DNA of 64,000 bases from Candidatus Hodarchaeota archaeon (GTDB lineage: Archaea > Asgardarchaeota > Heimdallarchaeia > Hodarchaeales > Hodarchaeaceae), in contig JAEOSR010000163.1 of the NCBI GenBank assembly GCA_016840285.1, positions 1-64,000 on the forward strand. The letters run 5' to 3'. Below the pieces are notes generated by a model that was not told the origin of the DNA, made no database searches, and worked only from the letters and a program-made list of their open reading frames with translations. Within the stretch, counting starts at the first letter, position 1. Each line of letters opens with the position of its first letter. The translations under genes were made by a program, and so were the position numbers. Shown here piece by piece: positions 7,857-16,422 of the stretch.

Positions 7857-10385
7857 TTAAAAAAGATCATCATCCAACTCTTCATTACCCTCTGGCATTC
7901 TCCCAAATTCATGCATGAATTGCTGAAGCATTTCGCTCTCTTTCTTTGTATACATTGGATCTTCTTGGTAATCAAAGTATTGGGCCTTATCGTTCGTGCT
8001 CAGCTGTTCTTCTAATGCTTGACGGAGATTGGGAGTGCCTTGAATTAATATGATTTGCTTACTTTCATCAAGAAGTTGAAAAGCGCCTTCAACCCATGGA
8101 ATTGTTTGAATGTTCTCGATCGTAAATTCTTGCCATTTTTCTGGGGGTAATGTTACAGATGAAATATTCAAACGTAAATCACATTTAAGACATCGTTTCG
8201 CTTCTTCTATTGCCATATTTTCATTCAGGCCTAGTTCTATTTCGTTAAAGCTGGTGATACGATCTGTGAGGGGTAGACATGGCATTTGAACTCGTGGTCT
8301 ATCAAAGAAATCCTCTTCTCGGCCAAACCAAGGATTTAAAGTGTCTAACTCAATTAGTGTTTCATCTATATTACCACTACCTCCCAAATATCTATCTATG
8401 GAACCAGCAGCTTTTCGTCCCATTTCAATAGCTTCAACAACCGATAAGGGTCCCTTTATTACTTCTCCTCCAGCGAAAATTCCTTTTACATTTGATGAAA
8501 GGTCAGTATCATTCACGCTGATTAAACCTGATGGGGAAATTTGAACTGATGTTTCTGGTTCTAAAACAGTTAGATCAGGATTTTGACCTATTGCCAAAAT
8601 CACCATATCAGTTTCAATGGTCTTTATGGTTGTTTCGTCAAATGTTGGACTAAATCTGCCTTTTTCATCAAAAACATCTGTACATCGAACCAATTCCACC
8701 TTTTCTACTTGATCATTCGTACCAATGATCTTCTTGGGGCCCCATGAACAATGAAGAGTAATATTCTCATCTAATACTTCTTGAATCTCCCATTCATGAG
8801 CAGGCATTTCTTCTCGTGATTCAAGACATGCTATCTGGACTTCCTCGGCACCTAGTCTAAGTGCAGTTAATGCAACATCCATTGCAACCCCACCACCTCC
8901 AATCACAAGAACTCTTTTTTCTAGTTGTACTTCAGGATCTTGTGTTACATCCATTAAAAATTCTAATCCCCAGAGAACTCCCTTGAGTTTTCCTCCTTCG
9001 ATTTTAAGTTTCTTAGCTTGTTGTGCTCCAATAGATATGAAAATTGCTTCATATCGTTGTTGTAAATCCTCAAGAGTTAACTCTTGTCCCACTATGATAT
9101 TGGTTTTGAATTCTACACCAGCATCTTTTATATATTTAAGATCCACGTCAAATGTTTCTCGTGGTAATCGATATTCTGGAATCCCTTGCCTTAACATACC
9201 TCCCACTTCGGATTTTTCCTCAAAAATAACAGCTGAGTGACCATTTTTGGCTAAATAATAAGCAGCTGTAAGTCCTGTAGGCCCAGAGCCAATTATAGCT
9301 ACTTTTTTTCCAGTAGCAGGAGTAGTCGTAATTTTTGATTGCCACATTCCAGTGTCATGCTCTATAGCAAAACGCTTAAGCGCACATATTGCAATTGGAT
9401 CGTTAAGCTGACCCCGACGACATTCTGTTTCACAAACATGAAAACATACTCTTCCAAGAACAGAGGGAAGAGGAGCTTTCTCTCGAATAACTGCAGCAGC
9501 TTCTCCAAACTTACCTTCAGAAATCAATCGAATATAGCGGGGAACATCGGTTCCTAAAGGGCAGGTATTACGACAAGGAACAAGTGAATTTTCACGTTCA
9601 GCCCATAAAATATCTTTGTCAGAGAGAGCCCCTGTAGGACAAACCTCAATACAGGCTCCACAAAATTTACATCCTGATTCCTTGAGTGTAGGTTTGATGC
9701 TGCCTACAATTGTGTCATCGTTTGAAAAGATAAATCCAAGCGCGCTAACACCTCGAATATCCTGACAAACTCTTACACAACGAGTACATCCTATACACAA
9801 TTCATAATTTCGTATGAAGAGAGGTTCATCGTCAAGAATTTGAATTCCTTGAGGTTTATAGCGTGGAGTATCATCCCTTATCCCTACATATTCTGCTACT
9901 TTTTGTAATTCACACCGCCCCAACTCTGGGCAACATCGTTCTTCAACGGGAACATTTGTGGAACAAGGTTCACGACTACAACCCTCTTGTTGAGCACAAG
10001 TTAAACAAGCATGCGGGTGTTTTGCGAGAATGTTCATCATCCTTTCCCGTCTGAAATCGTGAATCTCTGGTAAATCAGTCCAAATTGTCATATTCTCTTT
10101 TATTATTGTATTACATGATGTTACAAGTTCTTTAACTTCTTCTATTTTCACTACACACAGCTTACAACCTTCGTGTGTTTGCGATGCCAATAACTCATCA
10201 TTCTTATATTGGATATCGCCTCGATATATTGATTCTACTGGTTTCAAGTCTTGTGATGGTGTTAAATCCGGGTGTGTACATAGTCTTGGAATATAAATGT
10301 CAGCTGTTTGAGCAGCCTCTAGTACTGTTGTTCCTTTCTTTGCTTCAATTTTTATATCATTGATAGTTATTGGTATTGTTTCCAT
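7857..10385 (-). CDS. BzdV-like NAD(P)H:ferredoxin oxidoreductase (NuoG-type Fe-S domain fused to GltD-like flavoprotein)
   Basis: An 842-residue iron-sulfur flavoprotein. Residues 1-95 are a [2Fe-2S] domain (C36, C74, C77, C91); next is a His-Cys3 cluster site (H123, C127, C130, C136), then two [4Fe-4S] sites (LCIGCTRCVRVC near 197 and CKFCGACIEVCP near 239). From about 265 comes a GltD/NfnB-like module with its own cysteines (CRNTCPLGTDVPRY), an FAD motif AIIGSGPTGLTAAYYL and an NAD(P) motif VIGGGGVAMDVAL. The last 110 residues are an unassigned tail. Bacterial bzd clusters encode a BzdV reductase proposed to reduce ferredoxin; this enzyme, encoded behind the ferredoxin gene, should do the same for benzoyl-CoA reductase. 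The long N-terminal Fe-S array suggests more than one redox partner. Confidence 0.85.
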   Translation of the reverse strand: METIPITINDIKIEAKKGTTVLEAAQTADIYIPRLCTHPDLTPSQDLKPVESIYRGDIQYKNDELLASQTHEGCKLCVVKIEEVKELVTSCNTIIKENMTIWTDLPEIHDFRRERMMNILAKHPHACLTCAQQEGCSREPCSTNVPVEERCCPELGRCELQKVAEYVGIRDDTPRYKPQGIQILDDEPLFIRNYELCIGCTRCVRVCQDIRGVSALGFIFSNDDTIVGSIKPTLKESGCKFCGACIEVCPTGALSDKDILWAERENSLVPCRNTCPLGTDVPRYIRLISEGKFGEAAAVIREKAPLPSVLGRVCFHVCETECRRGQLNDPIAICALKRFAIEHDTGMWQSKITTTPATGKKVAIIGSGPTGLTAAYYLAKNGHSAVIFEEKSEVGGMLRQGIPEYRLPRETFDVDLKYIKDAGVEFKTNIIVGQELTLEDLQQRYEAIFISIGAQQAKKLKIEGGKLKGVLWGLEFLMDVTQDPEVQLEKRVLVIGGGGVAMDVALTALRLGAEEVQIACLESREEMPAHEWEIQEVLDENITLHCSWGPKKIIGTNDQVEKVELVRCTDVFDEKGRFSPTFDETTIKTIETDMVILAIGQNPDLTVLEPETSVQISPSGLISVNDTDLSSNVKGIFAGGEVIKGPLSVVEAIEMGRKAAGSIDRYLGGSGNIDETLIELDTLNPWFGREEDFFDRPRVQMPCLPLTDRITSFNEIELGLNENMAIEEAKRCLKCDLRLNISSVTLPPEKWQEFTIENIQTIPWVEGAFQLLDESKQIILIQGTPNLRQALEEQLSTNDKAQYFDYQEDPMYTKKESEMLQQFMHEFGRMPEGNEELDDDLF

Positions 10386-10495
10386 CTTTAGACTCTCTTA
10401 TAAGATGATATATCAGAGTAATCAATTTAAAACGAAGTGTTGAATAATCACGATATTTTCTGTCGTGATAGTAGTTCGTATAAGGTATAATTAGC

Positions 10496-10783
10496 TCACC
10501 AAGAGTGAGCTAAAGCCCTTGGTTCACAAGCCTGAACACAAGGCAATTCTATTGGTTCACCAGTTGGTTTACAAGGAGCACACGAGTATTTGATCTTTTT
10601 ACGATGTTCGTCAGTAACCCTTGCAACAAGTTCTTCTGCTAAAGGATCTAATTCATTTTCTACAACTTCGAGGACACCCTCAGGGCAAGCAGCAACACAT
10701 TTACTACACCCATCACAGAGATCTGTGTCTACAGTGATGAAGTACTCTCCTGAACCATCTTTATATCCATAATTGGCTTTCAT
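10496..10783 (-). CDS. Two-cluster ferredoxin of the benzoyl-CoA reductase operon (BzdM position)
   Basis: A 95-residue ferredoxin. The first cluster motif is CDGCSKCVAACPEG at about residues 23-36. The second is spread out: CAPC near residue 68, then CVQAC and a proline before the C-terminus. A 30-residue insertion lies between the clusters. It follows subunit Q by 36 bp and precedes the BzdV-like reductase, the same order as ferredoxin BzdM after BzdQ in Azoarcus. It is the probable electron donor to the P/Q activator subunits. The assignment to BzdM rests on position and fold, since ferredoxins are hard to tell apart by sequence. Confidence 0.85.
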   Translation of the reverse strand: MKANYGYKDGSGEYFITVDTDLCDGCSKCVAACPEGVLEVVENELDPLAEELVARVTDEHRKKIKYSCAPCKPTGEPIELPCVQACEPRALAHSW

Positions 10784-10819
10784 TTCTCGTTCTTTCCATA
10801 ATTCGATTTGAACGCAACA

Positions 10820-11704
10820 CTAGCCAGCCTTTTTACGAGCTTTCTCTACTAAAGCTTTCCCGAATAAAGCGCCCCCAATCGCTCCTGCAAGTTGAGGATC
10901 AACAGTGGGCTCAGGAGCAGTAATCTCTAATTCTTTCTCAATACGTGAAACCACCCCTATATTTTTAGCAATACCACCAGTTATTGCAAAATCATTTTCT
11001 ACTCCAAGACGCTCTAAGAGAGTAACAACTCTATGAGCCATTGCCCCGCAATAAGCAGCTAAAACTCTCTCTTTGGACCATCCTTTCCGTAGTAAACCTA
11101 CAGCTTCAGATTTAGCAAAAACAACACATGTACTACTTACTGGCTCTGGTTCTTCATCTACTAATGACATTTGTCCAACATCATTGACGTGAACTTGCAG
11201 GAGATCCGCAAAGACTTCCATACCTCGCCCTGTTCCCGCTGCGCATTTATCATTCATGAGAAAGGCAGTGACCTTTCCACGTTGATCGCAGCGAATCGCC
11301 TTACAGTCTTGACCACCCATATCTAGAACTGTCCTGATTGTTGGCCCATACATATAATTTGCGCCTCGTGCGTGACAAGCAATTTCTGTTATAGCCCGCT
11401 TTGCGAAAGGAACATTAACGCGGCCATAACCTGTGCCAACAGCGTACTCAATTTTGTCTAAAGTAAGTCCTGTATCTTCAAGTGCCCAATTTATAGCTTT
11501 ATTGGCACTATCTGGGCTATCACTTCCAGTTCTCATGTTTGAATAACAATAGAGATTCCCATCAACCATGACCACTGCTTGAGTACTAACTGATCCAACA
11601 TCTATACCAGCTGTTATAATATTGGTATTTTTCCAATCCAAATCTGGGTTTGTCCAACGTGATTCAGTCCATCTCCAATATTCTATACTTTCTGTACTTG
11701 CCAT
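10820..11704 (-). CDS. bzdQ: Benzoyl-CoA reductase, bzd-type, subunit Q (ATPase/electron activator)
   Basis: A 294-residue ASKHA ATPase with [4Fe-4S]-binding cysteines C153 (NDKCAAGTGRG) and C193 (STCVVFAKSE), the phosphate loop TAGIDVGSVSTQ and the motif VLDMGGQDCKAI. The N-terminal 30-residue extension rich in tryptophan (EYWRWTESRW) and the total length are typical of the Q rather than the P subunit. With BzdP it forms the ATP-hydrolysing electron-injecting module of class I benzoyl-CoA reductase. It starts 4 bp after bzdP with AGAAGGA as ribosome site, so the two are tightly coupled. It differs from the orphan activator at 4261 by that N-terminus. Confidence 0.9.
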   Translation of the reverse strand: MASTESIEYWRWTESRWTNPDLDWKNTNIITAGIDVGSVSTQAVVMVDGNLYCYSNMRTGSDSPDSANKAINWALEDTGLTLDKIEYAVGTGYGRVNVPFAKRAITEIACHARGANYMYGPTIRTVLDMGGQDCKAIRCDQRGKVTAFLMNDKCAAGTGRGMEVFADLLQVHVNDVGQMSLVDEEPEPVSSTCVVFAKSEAVGLLRKGWSKERVLAAYCGAMAHRVVTLLERLGVENDFAITGGIAKNIGVVSRIEKELEITAPEPTVDPQLAGAIGGALFGKALVEKARKKAG

Positions 11705-11708
11705 TGTT

Positions 11709-12494
11709 TCATCCTTCTATTCTAGCTTGTGCTGTAAGCGCCGCCCCATAAGCACTCACGAACTCTGGTGTTACTGGATCATTTGGTACCAGGATCTCAC
11801 ATTTTAGGTTCCGTTTCATTGAATCTACAAATCCAATATTTTTTGCAACTCCTCCAATTAACGCTACATCCTGTTCAATGCCGACTCTGCGGGCCATACT
11901 CGTGATCCTGTCAGCAATTGCATCGTGTACAGCACGTACGATGTCTTCTTTAGGTGTTTTCTGATGTATTAATGATACAACTTCGGATTCTGCGAAAATT
12001 GTGCATTGAGCGTTCATTGGGACAGCTTTCGTTGATTTCAGAGAGAGCGCCCCCATCTTTTCGATGTTTATTTCTAGTGCTCTTGCCATTGCTTCCGTGA
12101 ACGCTCCAGCTCCCGCAGCGCATTTTTCATTAATGCCAAAATCTACAACTTTTCCACTTTCATTAAGACGAATAGCTCTACCTTCTTCTGCACCTACATC
12201 GATCACTGTACGAACAGAAGGAAAGATCGCGATTATTCCACGTGCATCTGCGCTGATCTCAGTAACAGTATCATTCGCGAAGGTAGTTGCCTCCATTCCT
12301 GCACCTGTAGCAGTGAAATGTTTAATTTCCTTTCGGGCGATTCCAGCATCGTTTAGTGCTTTGTTTAATGCTTGTTCTTCGGAAGCTTTCTGATCAAATC
12401 CAGTCAGGACTGAAGAAATGGCTAATATTTCGCCATTTCTTAGGATAACTGCTTTAGTATTTTTAGCTCCATAATCCATTCCAATAGTTACCAT
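11709..12494 (-). CDS. bzdP: Benzoyl-CoA reductase, bzd-type, subunit P (ATPase/electron activator)
   Basis: A 261-residue partner of BzdQ in the ATP-driven electron activation module. It has the phosphate motif VTIGMDYGAKNTKAVI, TVIDVGAEEGRAI in place of the usual GGQD, and cluster cysteines C125 (NEKCAAGAG) and C164 (AQCTIFAES). The short length separates the bzd type from the bcr/bad type, where BcrA is about 437 residues. It begins 7 bp after bzdO with GGAGTGA upstream. The divergence of the GGQD element from Q is what is expected of the heterodimer. Confidence 0.9.
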   Translation of the reverse strand: MVTIGMDYGAKNTKAVILRNGEILAISSVLTGFDQKASEEQALNKALNDAGIARKEIKHFTATGAGMEATTFANDTVTEISADARGIIAIFPSVRTVIDVGAEEGRAIRLNESGKVVDFGINEKCAAGAGAFTEAMARALEINIEKMGALSLKSTKAVPMNAQCTIFAESEVVSLIHQKTPKEDIVRAVHDAIADRITSMARRVGIEQDVALIGGVAKNIGFVDSMKRNLKCEILVPNDPVTPEFVSAYGAALTAQARIEG

Positions 12495-12501
12495 AATTTT
12501 G

Positions 12502-13815
12502 TCACTCCGCTATTTTTTCCAATTCAAGAGACTCCATGAAGGCGTCTATCCGGGTCATTGTCTTAGTGAGATCAAATTCTCTCTCATCACCCATATTTCC
12601 CTCAAATGGCATTACTGGAAACCCAGCTTTCTGAATCGCTAAACGATTCTCTGCAATTCCAAGACTTAATCCTTCACAACCTCTATTGAAGTGTAAAAGA
12701 ACCCCATCAAGCTTCCATTCACGTGCAATGCGAATCATCATCTCCGATTTAAGTTTAGGATGATAAAAATGCTGCCATTCTGGTTTACTCAAGTTCCATT
12801 CAGCAAGAGCTCTCAAAGCTTCGTCTCGGTTTGTTATTTCAATATCAGGAATAGCTCGTGGCCCCCAGGTTCCATCTTCTTGATCTTCCCAAAGTCCAAT
12901 CAGTGAAAAAGTGTAAAGACTTCCCACCGATACGCAGCCATACTTTTCTAGATAGCGGAAGACCTTCAGGAACGCCCAAGGAGGTTGTGTATCAGTCATA
13001 ACACGACACCGTTCATTCTCAACGGCAGCTATTCCACGTTTTACACGATCTTTTACTTCAGGGTAGAGTTCTTTCTCATAAAAATCAGCGGTCCATTGTG
13101 CTGATTTTCTTAACGTACCTAAGACATAGAGAGAATACATTGATTTTTCATCTAGCGGTGCGGGGATCGTTTTGTTAAGAGCACAGATAGCTGCCCAATA
13201 ATGACAACTTCGAAACTCATTATGAACTGCTTTAATTAGGAGCTCATCATTATAATCTCTGCCAGTCACCTTTTCAAGCCATTTAATCCCATCATGCATT
13301 TGTCCAACAATATAATTAATTTTACTATCTGTCAGTTTCCCATAAGGGCCCACTGAAACATCGATACTATACATCGGAACCCCACCTTCAAGCTCACTGG
13401 CTACTTGATACCATTTAGAATGGGAACAACAAATATGATCTTGCCAAATAAAGTCAGCTTTTGGGAATTCCTCAGAGTATTGAGGCCACGCATATTTATT
13501 TATAAGAATTGAACCCCAATAATTGCGCATGTATGAGCAGAGATCGCGTGCGTACCCCTTCGTTTCGATCGCTTCCTGACATTCTGTTGCAAAATCTTTA
13601 TTCCATGCAACAGTTGCTCCATAAGGTTCACCAGTTAAAGCCCATACGTCGTCACCCAAACCAGAAGGAATGGCGTCAAAAGACCAAGCGCCACCTGCCC
13701 AACGAATTCCTCCTTTCTCGTGAGCCTCTGCAAAACCCTTGTAATAGTTTTCCCGAAGAGATTTGGCTTTTCCCCAACATTTTAGTCTTTCTGTTGAATA
13801 TTTAGTTGAACTCAT
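12502..13815 (-). CDS. bzdO: Benzoyl-CoA reductase, bzd-type, subunit O
   Basis: A 437-residue HgdB-superfamily subunit of class I benzoyl-CoA reductase. With BzdN it forms the module that binds benzoyl-CoA and a [4Fe-4S] cluster and reduces the ring to cyclohexa-1,5-diene-1-carbonyl-CoA. Cysteines are seen at C93, C129-C130 ([10 protein letters not shown]), CHYWAAIC and near the C-terminus in [10 protein letters not shown]. The length and sandwich position between N and P match BzdO/BcrB. A strong AGGAGG site precedes two adjacent ATG codons; the second (13815) has better spacing. The gap to bzdN is 11 bp. Confidence 0.9.
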   Translation of the reverse strand: MSSTKYSTERLKCWGKAKSLRENYYKGFAEAHEKGGIRWAGGAWSFDAIPSGLGDDVWALTGEPYGATVAWNKDFATECQEAIETKGYARDLCSYMRNYWGSILINKYAWPQYSEEFPKADFIWQDHICCSHSKWYQVASELEGGVPMYSIDVSVGPYGKLTDSKINYIVGQMHDGIKWLEKVTGRDYNDELLIKAVHNEFRSCHYWAAICALNKTIPAPLDEKSMYSLYVLGTLRKSAQWTADFYEKELYPEVKDRVKRGIAAVENERCRVMTDTQPPWAFLKVFRYLEKYGCVSVGSLYTFSLIGLWEDQEDGTWGPRAIPDIEITNRDEALRALAEWNLSKPEWQHFYHPKLKSEMMIRIAREWKLDGVLLHFNRGCEGLSLGIAENRLAIQKAGFPVMPFEGNMGDEREFDLTKTMTRIDAFMESLELEKIAE

Positions 13816-13826
13816 CATTATTCCTC

Positions 13827-14978
13827 CTAAAATAAGTCTTCCTCTCGAATGATTTCAAGAAAGGCCTCCACACGAGTCTTAAATTGACCAATTGGTACTG
13901 TAACATCTAATTCAAGGAACAAAGTTGATAGACCATTCTTTTCTAATGTCTCTTTAATGATCGGGATATCAAGTTCATGAGGATCACAGAATTTCTGTTG
14001 GATTATGATAGCTCCCTGAACATCGTAGTCTTTTGCCATCCGAACAATATGGTCAACCCTTGTTCGCTCGGGCCAATCCTTACTAGGACATGGAACACGT
14101 TTGACATAGCGTTCAGCTATTGCAGTTAATGGGTCACCTGCTGGATCTACTTCCTCTTGGAAATATCGCGTGCCTGTGCAGTGGTCATCAATAACAAATG
14201 TCGCTCCTAAGTTTTCAACCATTGATATAAACTCTGTATCATCATTTTCAGAGCCCAAGATCATAACCCGTTCTCCTGGATCCCCCAAATTTCTCGAGGG
14301 AAGTTCCTGAAGAAGGGTTTCTAAGGTTTGGCTGTGATCACTTTTATCAGTCGTTTGACTTGATACTACCATATACATTGCTTCAAGTCCAGTCAAAGGC
14401 GGGTTGACGCTCTTTCTTAACTCATATACTTGCTTCATAAGACGCCTATTGGTATTCATAAGCTCAATTCCGTTCCTGAGATCTTCATCAGTAATAGTTC
14501 TGCCTATCCATTTTTCTATAGAGGTTTTAAACTGAACCAGCTCTTCTCTTAAATAGGGGATAGCATGAGGACTTTGAACATGCATTGGATGAGGTAAATA
14601 GTAGCTGTAATCCGTAGGGATATGAATATCCCAACTTGTATAAGCCTGTCTGATATGTAAGCAGCTCTGAGCTATCATAATTCCATCAAGATAGTCAAAA
14701 CGTCCTTTCAATCCCTGGGCCAAACAATCTCGGCAGAAAGGACAGAACATTGCAAAAATATGCGGTTCAGTGACATCCTGAGGTTCATGACTGCCTAAAA
14801 TACGAACTGGAAGAATGTCAGCGGCGTATAATATCTCCTCGGGGACATAGGTACAAAAATAACCCATTACTTTCCCCCCTGTACGCTCTTTCCATGCTTT
14901 TGCATAATCATGTCTGTTTTTGTACCAATCTCTGAATTTGTTAAACAATTCTTTCTCTTCTTTGTGTACAAGTTCCAT
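13827..14978 (-). CDS. bzdN: Benzoyl-CoA reductase, bzd-type, subunit N
   Basis: A 383-residue HgdB-superfamily protein, first of the four reductase subunits. It has the classical [12 protein letters not shown] motif (C42), a close cysteine group [12 protein letters not shown] (C79, C82, C85), QSCLHIR (C106) and a late [11 protein letters not shown] motif, the pattern of BzdN/BcrC/BadD. The ATG at 14978 has AAGGTG nine bases upstream; a TTG at 14996 would add six residues. The GNAT gene ends about 33 bp before it, so transcription likely starts further upstream. With O, P and Q it makes a complete ATP-dependent benzoyl-CoA reductase. Confidence 0.92.
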   Translation of the reverse strand: MELVHKEEKELFNKFRDWYKNRHDYAKAWKERTGGKVMGYFCTYVPEEILYAADILPVRILGSHEPQDVTEPHIFAMFCPFCRDCLAQGLKGRFDYLDGIMIAQSCLHIRQAYTSWDIHIPTDYSYYLPHPMHVQSPHAIPYLREELVQFKTSIEKWIGRTITDEDLRNGIELMNTNRRLMKQVYELRKSVNPPLTGLEAMYMVVSSQTTDKSDHSQTLETLLQELPSRNLGDPGERVMILGSENDDTEFISMVENLGATFVIDDHCTGTRYFQEEVDPAGDPLTAIAERYVKRVPCPSKDWPERTRVDHIVRMAKDYDVQGAIIIQQKFCDPHELDIPIIKETLEKNGLSTLFLELDVTVPIGQFKTRVEAFLEIIREEDLF

Positions 14979-15011
14979 CAATTTGAACACCTTCAAAATT
15001 TGTAAGAATCT

Positions 15012-15458
15012 TTATAATTCCTTCATTAGAGTGATAAATCCACTTTTTGTCATTCCCAAAGTCTTGAAGAACTCGAGAAGGTCACTGGAAGTCCAATCTA
15101 CAGTTGTATACACAACTTTGATTTCTCGTAATTTGAGATCTTCGAGAAGTCTTTCTCCGAGTTTTTTTCCCACACCTTTCGCTGTATGTGTTGGATCAAC
15201 ACCAAGAATTTCAACCCATCCTCCTTTCTCAACACCAAATAACCAAGGATGTATGGTCGCCATCATAAACCCCACAACACGGTCTTCAATCTCAGCAATC
15301 AAACATATGCTCTCAGATCGGCTGAGATAATGTTGAACTTGAGATTTCCACATGTCTGGGCGGTGAAGACGGGTGATTTTTTCATCAATAGCTATAACCG
15401 AAGAAACATCGTCTTCTTTCATTTTCCTGACAAAAATACCTTCCTCAGTTAAGTTCAT
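15012..15458 (-). CDS. GNAT-family acetyltransferase in the bzd operon
   Basis: A 148-residue GCN5-related N-acetyltransferase. The acetyl-CoA site is seen as VEILGVDPTHTAKGVGKKLG, with the beta-strand RVVGFMMATIHPW before it. It lies between the DUF2080-like gene (21 bp) and bzdN (33 bp) on the same strand, so it is probably co-transcribed with the reductase. The Rhodopseudomonas bad cluster also contains a putative acetyltransferase (BadL), and acetylation of aromatic acyl-CoA ligases is known there, so a role in controlling an acyl-CoA ligase such as 46783 is possible. Substrate is not deducible from sequence. Confidence 0.85.
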   Translation of the reverse strand: MNLTEEGIFVRKMKEDDVSSVIAIDEKITRLHRPDMWKSQVQHYLSRSESICLIAEIEDRVVGFMMATIHPWLFGVEKGGWVEILGVDPTHTAKGVGKKLGERLLEDLKLREIKVVYTTVDWTSSDLLEFFKTLGMTKSGFITLMKEL

Positions 15459-15479
15459 TGATATCTACTCGCGAAATTT

Positions 15480-15716
15480 TCATTTTTTTGGTTTATTTTG
15501 TTCATTTCGCTTTTTTGAAACACGAATAATCTTAACCCGAGAACCGATCCAATCTCTAGGTATGTAAACGCGTCCAGTATTACCACTCTGCCTCACTTCC
15601 CGATCGAGCATTTCAAAGCCATAAACTTTGAACTCGGAGGGTTGGTCTTCGACTTTAAAATCAGATGATTGGTCTTCACTTGACTCACTCAAGAGATACA
15701 CCAAATTACAGCCCAA
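15480..15716 (-). CDS. Small DUF2080-like (AbrB-type) protein, first gene upstream of the bzd operon
   Basis: A short protein of up to 78 residues whose C-terminal half, VRQSGNTGRVYIPRDWIG followed by RVKIIRVSKK, matches the SGNSGRVYLPKDWIGK.V pattern of archaeal DUF2080 proteins, relatives of the swapped-hairpin AbrB/SpoVT DNA-binding fold. The N-terminal part contains two near-copies of the sequence SSDFKV / PSEFKV. The start is uncertain: TTG 15716 gives the longest form, while an internal ATG gives about 42 residues covering only the core domain. It is the promoter-proximal gene of the operon, so it could act as a local regulator, though family members are also called transposon-associated. 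Confidence 0.65.
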   Translation of the reverse strand: MGCNLVYLLSESSEDQSSDFKVEDQPSEFKVYGFEMLDREVRQSGNTGRVYIPRDWIGSRVKIIRVSKKRNEQNKPKK

Positions 15717-15792
15717 GGATGATATTTTCTTCTAGAACTTGGGGAATATTTGTGAATGCTTCTAAGAAAGAATACAAAGACGGGTTAAAAAC

Positions 15793-15820
15793 ATTATGTT
15801 AAAAATAGTTATAACATAAT
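15793..15820. promoter_or_regulatory. Perfect 9-bp inverted repeat in the divergent bzd/aor intergenic region
   Basis: ATTATGTTA at 15793-15801 is mirrored exactly by TAACATAAT at 15812-15820, with a 10-bp spacer. The centres of the arms are 19 bp apart, about two helical turns, as expected for a dimeric regulator. It lies about 77 bp upstream of the first minus-strand gene of the bzd operon and about 128 bp upstream of the MoaD gene. No regulator is identified. Confidence 0.6.
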
Positions 15821-15823
15821 TAC

Positions 15824-15867
15824 AATGGTGATAAAATGGTAGCAAAATGGTTAAGAAATGGTAGTAT
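15824..15867. repeat. Four direct AATGGT repeats at exact 11-bp spacing
   Basis: AATGGT occurs at 15824, 15835, 15846 and 15857, each 11 bp after the last, so all copies face nearly the same side of the helix. The units are AATGGTGATAA, AATGGTAGCAA, AATGGTTAAGA and AATGGTAGTAT. The array starts 4 bp after the inverted repeat and lies roughly 50 bp upstream of the TATA-like box of the MoaD-AOR unit, an activator-type position. Confidence 0.65.
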
Positions 15868-15909
15868 AATTAATTAAGTAACTCATGGGATTTCAGTAAA
15901 CCTAATTAA

Positions 15910-15920
15910 TTTTTATATTG
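15910..15920 (+). promoter_or_regulatory. TATA-like promoter element of the MoaD-AOR unit
   Basis: TTTTTATATTG lies about 30 bp upstream of the GTG/ATG cluster that starts the MoaD-like gene. A start of transcription about 25 bp downstream would give a very short leader. The call rests on base composition and distance only. Confidence 0.4.
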
Positions 15921-15947
15921 TACCATGCATAAAGCACAGTGAGTGTT

Positions 15948-16229
15948 ATGGCTGCTGAATTAAGGATATTATTTCACGCAACCTTTAGAGAGGTTACTGG
16001 AAGAAAAGAAATCAAAGAAGAACTTCAAAAAAACACTACAGTTAAATCTATTTTGGATAAATTAACCAAAAAATATGGAAAAGATTTCAATGGAATAATC
16101 GATCCAAAAACGAAAAAAATTTCTACTGAAGTTTTGATCATGATTAATGGGAGAGCTATTAGAACAACAGATATAATATTAGAAGACAGGGACAGTTTAA
16201 TAATATCACTTCCTCTTGGCGGTGGTTAA
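15948..16229 (+). CDS. MoaD/ThiS-like ubiquitin-fold sulfur carrier
   Basis: A 93-residue beta-grasp protein ending in ISLPLGGG, the exposed di-glycine tail that is adenylated and thiocarboxylated in MoaD and ThiS. The archaeal MoaD pattern is recognisable in FHATFREVTGRKEI, SILDKLTKKYG and VLIMINGRAI. Next to a tungsten aldehyde oxidoreductase it most likely supplies sulfur for the molybdopterin dithiolene cofactor; it could also be a SAMP-type protein modifier. ATG 15948 is preferred over GTG 15939. Its 3' end lies 28 bp from the next small gene. Confidence 0.85.
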   Translation: MAAELRILFHATFREVTGRKEIKEELQKNTTVKSILDKLTKKYGKDFNGIIDPKTKKISTEVLIMINGRAIRTTDIILEDRDSLIISLPLGGG

Positions 16230-16257
16230 TAGACAAAAGTGCATAGGTGAAAATATA

Positions 16258-16401
16258 TTGAATGAAGTCAGATGTTTAAATTGTTTAAAACGATTCGAGG
16301 TTCAACCAAAGGCTGAAGAAAGTACTTGTCCAAACTGTCATATTCGGTATAGAATCTCTTGGCCAAGATCAGACCAACCCAAAATACGTGGGGCGGTATA
16401 A
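16258..16401 (+). CDS. Tiny zinc-ribbon protein between MoaD-like and AOR genes
   Basis: A 47-residue protein with one clear zinc ribbon: CLNC at the N-terminal end and CPNC sixteen residues later, then a basic stretch. TTG 16258 has AGGTGA eight bases upstream; TTG 16216 would overlap the MoaD gene and add 14 residues. It is packed between the MoaD-like and AOR genes on the same strand (21 bp to the AOR start), so it is probably part of the same transcript. A role in cofactor delivery or assembly of the tungsten enzyme is possible, but nothing in the sequence proves it. Confidence 0.6.
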   Translation: MNEVRCLNCLKRFEVQPKAEESTCPNCHIRYRISWPRSDQPKIRGAV

Positions 16402-16422
16402 AAGGTATTTGAGGTGAAATTC

